64,000 nucleotides of DNA, from assembly GCF_040930455.2 (NCBI RefSeq), contig NZ_CP170494.1, one strand, 5' to 3'. Position 1 is the stretch's first letter; the number at the start of each line of letters is the position of its first letter. Under the pieces are notes generated by a model. The model ran no database searches, had not been told where the DNA came from, and saw only the letters and a list, made by a program, of their open reading frames with translations. This DNA is from Neopusillimonas maritima (GTDB lineage Bacteria; Pseudomonadota; Gammaproteobacteria; Burkholderiales; Burkholderiaceae_B). The translations under genes and the position numbers were made by a program. Shown here in pieces: positions 60,830 to 64,000 of the stretch.

Positions 60830-61951
60830 TTATTCCTTCCCCCACAAAATTTGCCCGTTTTCACATATCAGGCAGGCTTTGACGATGTCGTCGTCTTTTT
60901 GAATGGCGAGCTTGCCGTTTTCGTCCACAATCAGCTTCATGAAGTCGAGCAGGTTGCGGGCATATAACGCCGAGGCATCGGTGGCCAGCATGGAAGGCAG
61001 GTTGGTTAAACCCACAATTTTCACGCCGTGCTTTTCCACCACTTCGCCTGCCACGGTAAGGGGGCAGTTGCCGCCGCGTTCAATGGCCAGATCCACAATC
61101 ACCGAACCGGGTGCCATGGCACGCACGGTGTCTTCGGTAATGAGGGTGGGCGCAGGGCGACCGGGAATTAAAGCGGTGGTAATGACGATATTGGCTTGTG
61201 CGCAGCGCTGTGCCGTTAAGGCCGCCTGGCGTTCCATCCACGCTTGCGGCATGGGCCGGGCGTAACCGCCCACGCCTTCGGCAATCTCGCGTTCTTCATC
61301 GGTTTCGAAGGGCACGTCGATAAACTTGCCGCCCAGCGATTCCACTTGCTCTTTGGCAGACGGCCGCACATCGGAGGCCCACACCACGGCGCCGAGCCTG
61401 CGGGCGGTGGCAATGGCCTGCAAACCGGCCACGCCGGCCCCCATAATCACAACCTGGGTGGCCTTCAAGGTACCGGCCGCCGTCATCATCATGGGGAAAA
61501 TGCGATCGTAGAATTGTGTGGCCAGCAACACCGATTTGTAGCCCGCCAGGTTGGCCTGGGACGACAACACATCCAGACTTTGGGCGCGTGTAATACGCGG
61601 CGCGGCTTCCAGGGCAAAGCCCGTGATACCGGCCTGCGCCATAGTTTGAAGGTGTTCGGCGTTGAAGGGGTCGAGCATGCCCAACACCACTTTGCCGGCA
61701 CCCATGCTTTTCAGTTCTTCGCTTTGCGGCGCCCGAACTTTCAGAATGAGTTCGGCCGCAAATGCGTCTTGGGCCGAACCCAATGTGGCACCCGCCTCGG
61801 TATAGGCTTCGTCGGTATAGCTGGCTTCGCGGCCGGCCCCCTGCTGAACAATCACGCTGTGGCCGGCTTTAACGTACTTCTTTACCGTTTCGGGGGTGGC
61901 GGCAACCCGCCGCTCGCCCACTACCGTTTCTAATGGAACTCCAATTTGCAT
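60830..61951 (-). CDS. pntAA: NAD(P) transhydrogenase alpha subunit, soluble part
   Basis: 373 residues, the NAD(H)-binding domain I. It opens MQIGVPLETVVGERRVAATP and has the Rossmann motif VVIMGAGVAGLQAIATARRL and EDTVRAMAPGSVIVDLA. ATG 61951 is chosen over a distant upstream start because it gives the standard N-terminus with GAGG before it. It starts 7 bp after the carboxylase alpha gene ends. Confidence 0.95.
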   Translation of the reverse strand: MQIGVPLETVVGERRVAATPETVKKYVKAGHSVIVQQGAGREASYTDEAYTEAGATLGSAQDAFAAELILKVRAPQSEELKSMGAGKVVLGMLDPFNAEHLQTMAQAGITGFALEAAPRITRAQSLDVLSSQANLAGYKSVLLATQFYDRIFPMMMTAAGTLKATQVVIMGAGVAGLQAIATARRLGAVVWASDVRPSAKEQVESLGGKFIDVPFETDEEREIAEGVGGYARPMPQAWMERQAALTAQRCAQANIVITTALIPGRPAPTLITEDTVRAMAPGSVIVDLAIERGGNCPLTVAGEVVEKHGVKIVGLTNLPSMLATDASALYARNLLDFMKLIVDENGKLAIQKDDDIVKACLICENGQILWGKE

Positions 61952-61958
61952 AATAGCC

Positions 61959-63971
61959 TCAGGCAAACTCCATGATGATATCGCCACTGGCGAGTTGATC
62001 ACCTGGTTTAACTTCAATCCGGGAAATAACAACGTCTTCTTCCGCGTCCATACTGACCTCCATTTTCATGGCCTCCAATATGCACAGAGGGCTTCCCGCC
62101 GAAACTTGATCGCCGACTTTCACCGCAATGGAAACCACCAATGCAGACATCGGACAAACAAGGCACCGCTTTTCCTGCTCTTCATTCACTGCCGGCATCA
62201 CCGCCAACAGCGCATTTTCCGTGGGTGTTAACACCAAGGCGGTGGCCTGCGTACCGGCATGCGACAGCAAGTACGGCTCCTGGCCGATGTCGACACCAAT
62301 GACCACCGCTTGCTCGTTAATGGTACCCCGCCAAACCGGTTCGTCGGTTTTCCAGCCCGACGCCACCGTGTGCACGGTAGGGTCGCCGTCGAATTGAATC
62401 TGCCACGAGTCAGGCGACACCGGGGTGAGCGTTAATGAGAATGCTTCGTCTCCCAAACGCACCACGCGCGATAGCGTGGAGGGGAAAGGCGCGGGCTCGT
62501 TTGCTTGGGCCACGTTTGCTTCCTGCTCGCCGGGGTGAATGCCGCATTCCATAATCGCAGCCGCCATCGCCACGCGGCGCGCCGTATCGCCCTGGGGCGC
62601 AACGGGCTTATAGCCGTTGGGATATTCTTCAGCAATAAAGTTGGTGGATAACGCGCCGCTTTGCCAGCGTGGGTGGTGCATTAACGCGGACAGGAACGAC
62701 AGGTTGTTGGCAATCCCTTCCAGGGCAAAAGCGTCCAGCGCTTCACATTGGGCGTGAATGGCCTGCGCCCGCGTGGGGGCATGTGTTACCAGTTTGGCGA
62801 TCATGGGGTCGTAGAAGCGGGCGATTTCGCCGCCTTCGTACACACCGGTATCGTTACGCACGGTAATACCGTTTGTATTCCCTTCTGCCGGCGGGCGATA
62901 GGTGCGCAAACGCCCTGCCGCGGGCATGAAGTTGTTGGCCGGGTCTTCGGCATACACCCGGCTTTCCACCGCCCAGCCGTTAATCTTGATGTCGTCTTGC
63001 TGAATCGACAGCGTTTCACCGGCGGCCACGCGAATCATTTGTTCCACCAGGTCAACCCCGGTAATCAGTTCGGTAACCGGGTGCTCAACCTGCAGGCGGG
63101 TGTTCATTTCCAGAAAATAGAATGACTTGTCTTGCCCGCATACAAACTCCACCGTACCGGCCGAGTCGTAGTTCACCGCACGCGCCAGGGCCACTGCCTG
63201 CTCGCCCATTTCACGGCGCGTATTGTCGTCGAGCAGGGCGGACGGTGCTTCTTCCAGCACTTTCTGGTTGCGGCGCTGAATAGAGCATTCGCGTTCCACC
63301 AGATACACCACATTGTCGTGCTTGTCGCCCAGCACCTGAATTTCAATATGGCGGGGGTTTTCAATAAACTTTTCAATAAAGACGCGGTCGTCGCCGAACG
63401 ACGCGGCGGCTTCCGAACGGGCACGCTCAAACCCTTGCGCCACCTCGCCGATGGCGCGCGCAATGCGCATGCCTTTGCCGCCGCCGCCCGCCGAGGCTTT
63501 AATCATGACCGGCAGACCGATTTCCTGCGCCACCTGAACCGCGTGATCGCCGTCGTTAATCACGCCGAGGTAACCGGGAATGGTGGAGACTTTGGCCAGA
63601 TTGGCAAATTTCTTCGAGGCGATTTTGTCGCCCATGACTTCAATGGCGTTTTCGTTCGGGCCAATGAAGACAATGCCCGCCTGCGACAATGCTTTTACAA
63701 ACGAGGCGCGTTCCGATAAAAAGCCATAGCCGGGGTGAACCGCCTGAGCACCGGTTTTCAGGCAGGCATCAATAATTTTATCGACCACCAGATACGACTC
63801 AATGGCCGGTGCGGGCCCAATGTGTACGGCCTCGTCGGCCATTTGTACATGCAAGGCCCGACGATCGGCATCGGAATACACGGCAACCGTTGCAATACCC
63901 ATCCGACGGGCGGTTTTAATAATTCTGCACGCGATCTCGCCGCGATTTGCAATAAGAATTTTTGAAAACAT
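61959..63971 (-). CDS. Acyl-CoA carboxylase alpha subunit (biotin carboxylase plus biotin carrier)
   Basis: 670 residues. Biotin carboxylase (1-445): MFSKILIANRGEIACRIIKT, Gly-rich ATP loop KASAGGGGKGMRIA, EMNTRLQVEHPVTELITGVD. The C-terminal carrier domain has the biotinylation site ILEAMKMEVS (about residue 635). The length and order fit the alpha subunit of propionyl-CoA, methylcrotonyl-CoA or acetyl-CoA carboxylases. The carboxyltransferase beta gene, expected nearby, is not in the window. ATG 63971 follows an open stretch with only an unlikely earlier start; the window ends 29 bp upstream. Confidence 0.9.
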   Translation of the reverse strand: MFSKILIANRGEIACRIIKTARRMGIATVAVYSDADRRALHVQMADEAVHIGPAPAIESYLVVDKIIDACLKTGAQAVHPGYGFLSERASFVKALSQAGIVFIGPNENAIEVMGDKIASKKFANLAKVSTIPGYLGVINDGDHAVQVAQEIGLPVMIKASAGGGGKGMRIARAIGEVAQGFERARSEAAASFGDDRVFIEKFIENPRHIEIQVLGDKHDNVVYLVERECSIQRRNQKVLEEAPSALLDDNTRREMGEQAVALARAVNYDSAGTVEFVCGQDKSFYFLEMNTRLQVEHPVTELITGVDLVEQMIRVAAGETLSIQQDDIKINGWAVESRVYAEDPANNFMPAAGRLRTYRPPAEGNTNGITVRNDTGVYEGGEIARFYDPMIAKLVTHAPTRAQAIHAQCEALDAFALEGIANNLSFLSALMHHPRWQSGALSTNFIAEEYPNGYKPVAPQGDTARRVAMAAAIMECGIHPGEQEANVAQANEPAPFPSTLSRVVRLGDEAFSLTLTPVSPDSWQIQFDGDPTVHTVASGWKTDEPVWRGTINEQAVVIGVDIGQEPYLLSHAGTQATALVLTPTENALLAVMPAVNEEQEKRCLVCPMSALVVSIAVKVGDQVSAGSPLCILEAMKMEVSMDAEEDVVISRIEVKPGDQLASGDIIMEFA

Positions 63972-64000
63972 AGCGTCCCCGTGTGTCAGTTTCAACGATC

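Noticed and set aside
1..64000. tRNA, rRNA or CRISPR arrays
   Set aside because: No cloverleaf-like gene, rRNA stretch or regularly spaced short repeats noticed by eye; a tRNAscan/Infernal run would be needed to exclude small RNAs.

Overview
The window reads as a chromosome segment of a betaproteobacterium, most likely Burkholderiales/Alcaligenaceae (Bordetella/Pusillimonas relatives). This is inferred from the Bordetella wlb-type O-antigen sugar genes, the three-gene pntAA-pntAB-pntB transhydrogenase, the TRAP transporter and the coding style. No rRNA, tRNA, CRISPR array or insertion sequence was seen.

Layout. (1) 1-6,750, minus strand: a catabolic operon for hydroquinone. It encodes a two-subunit hydroquinone 1,2-dioxygenase (hapC/hapD type), a 4-hydroxymuconic semialdehyde dehydrogenase, a dctPQM TRAP transporter and a truncated ABC solute-binding protein. 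A GTT-N11-AAC LysR-type box lies upstream, centred about 66 bp before the likely transcription start. (2) 6,850-8,510: a DUF1902 protein, an EamA exporter and a bacteriohemerythrin. (3) 8,700-15,230: an accessory island of toxin-antitoxin (TA) type genes. It has two orphan brnA-like antitoxins, a 39-bp direct repeat bounding a fused HigB-HigA gene, an autotransporter, a three-gene cassette (Xre/MbcA antitoxin, HTH-DUF433 protein, RES-like protein lacking the expected catalytic residues) and a higBA pair. (4) 15,300-48,330: a large LPS/O-antigen locus. (5) 48,379-49,947: pgi. (6) 50,040-56,050: a second TA island with hipBA, a truncated hipBA with three intact operator-like repeats, Xre-RES, a Fic protein and prlF-yhaV. 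(7) 56,090-64,000: core metabolism, namely an acyl-CoA ligase, CBS protein, carbonic anhydrase, pntAA/AB/B and an acyl-CoA carboxylase alpha subunit.

How the O-antigen locus works together. A CapD/WbpM-type dehydratase, an aminotransferase, a PglD-like acetyltransferase and a PglC-like phosphosugar transferase would make and load a bacillosamine- or FucNAc4N-like first sugar. WlbA, WlbB, WlbC and WlbD homologues make UDP-ManNAc3NAcA from UDP-GlcNAcA. Three glutamine-dependent amidotransferases (two AsnB-like, plus a WbpG-type enzyme fused to its own glutaminase) suggest extensively amidated uronic acids. RmlC/RmlD imply rhamnose, and a sulfotransferase-like protein is present. The locus carries both a flippase and Wzy-like protein and a Wzm/Wzt ABC exporter, so two export routes are encoded side by side. 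Its 33-45 kb half looks clearly more AT-rich than the flanks.

The most novel-looking items are the fused HigBA between direct repeats, the Xre/HTH-DUF433/degenerate-RES cassette with a perfect 12-bp inverted repeat over its promoter, the glutaminase-WbpG fusion, and the placing of TA islands on both sides of the O-antigen locus.
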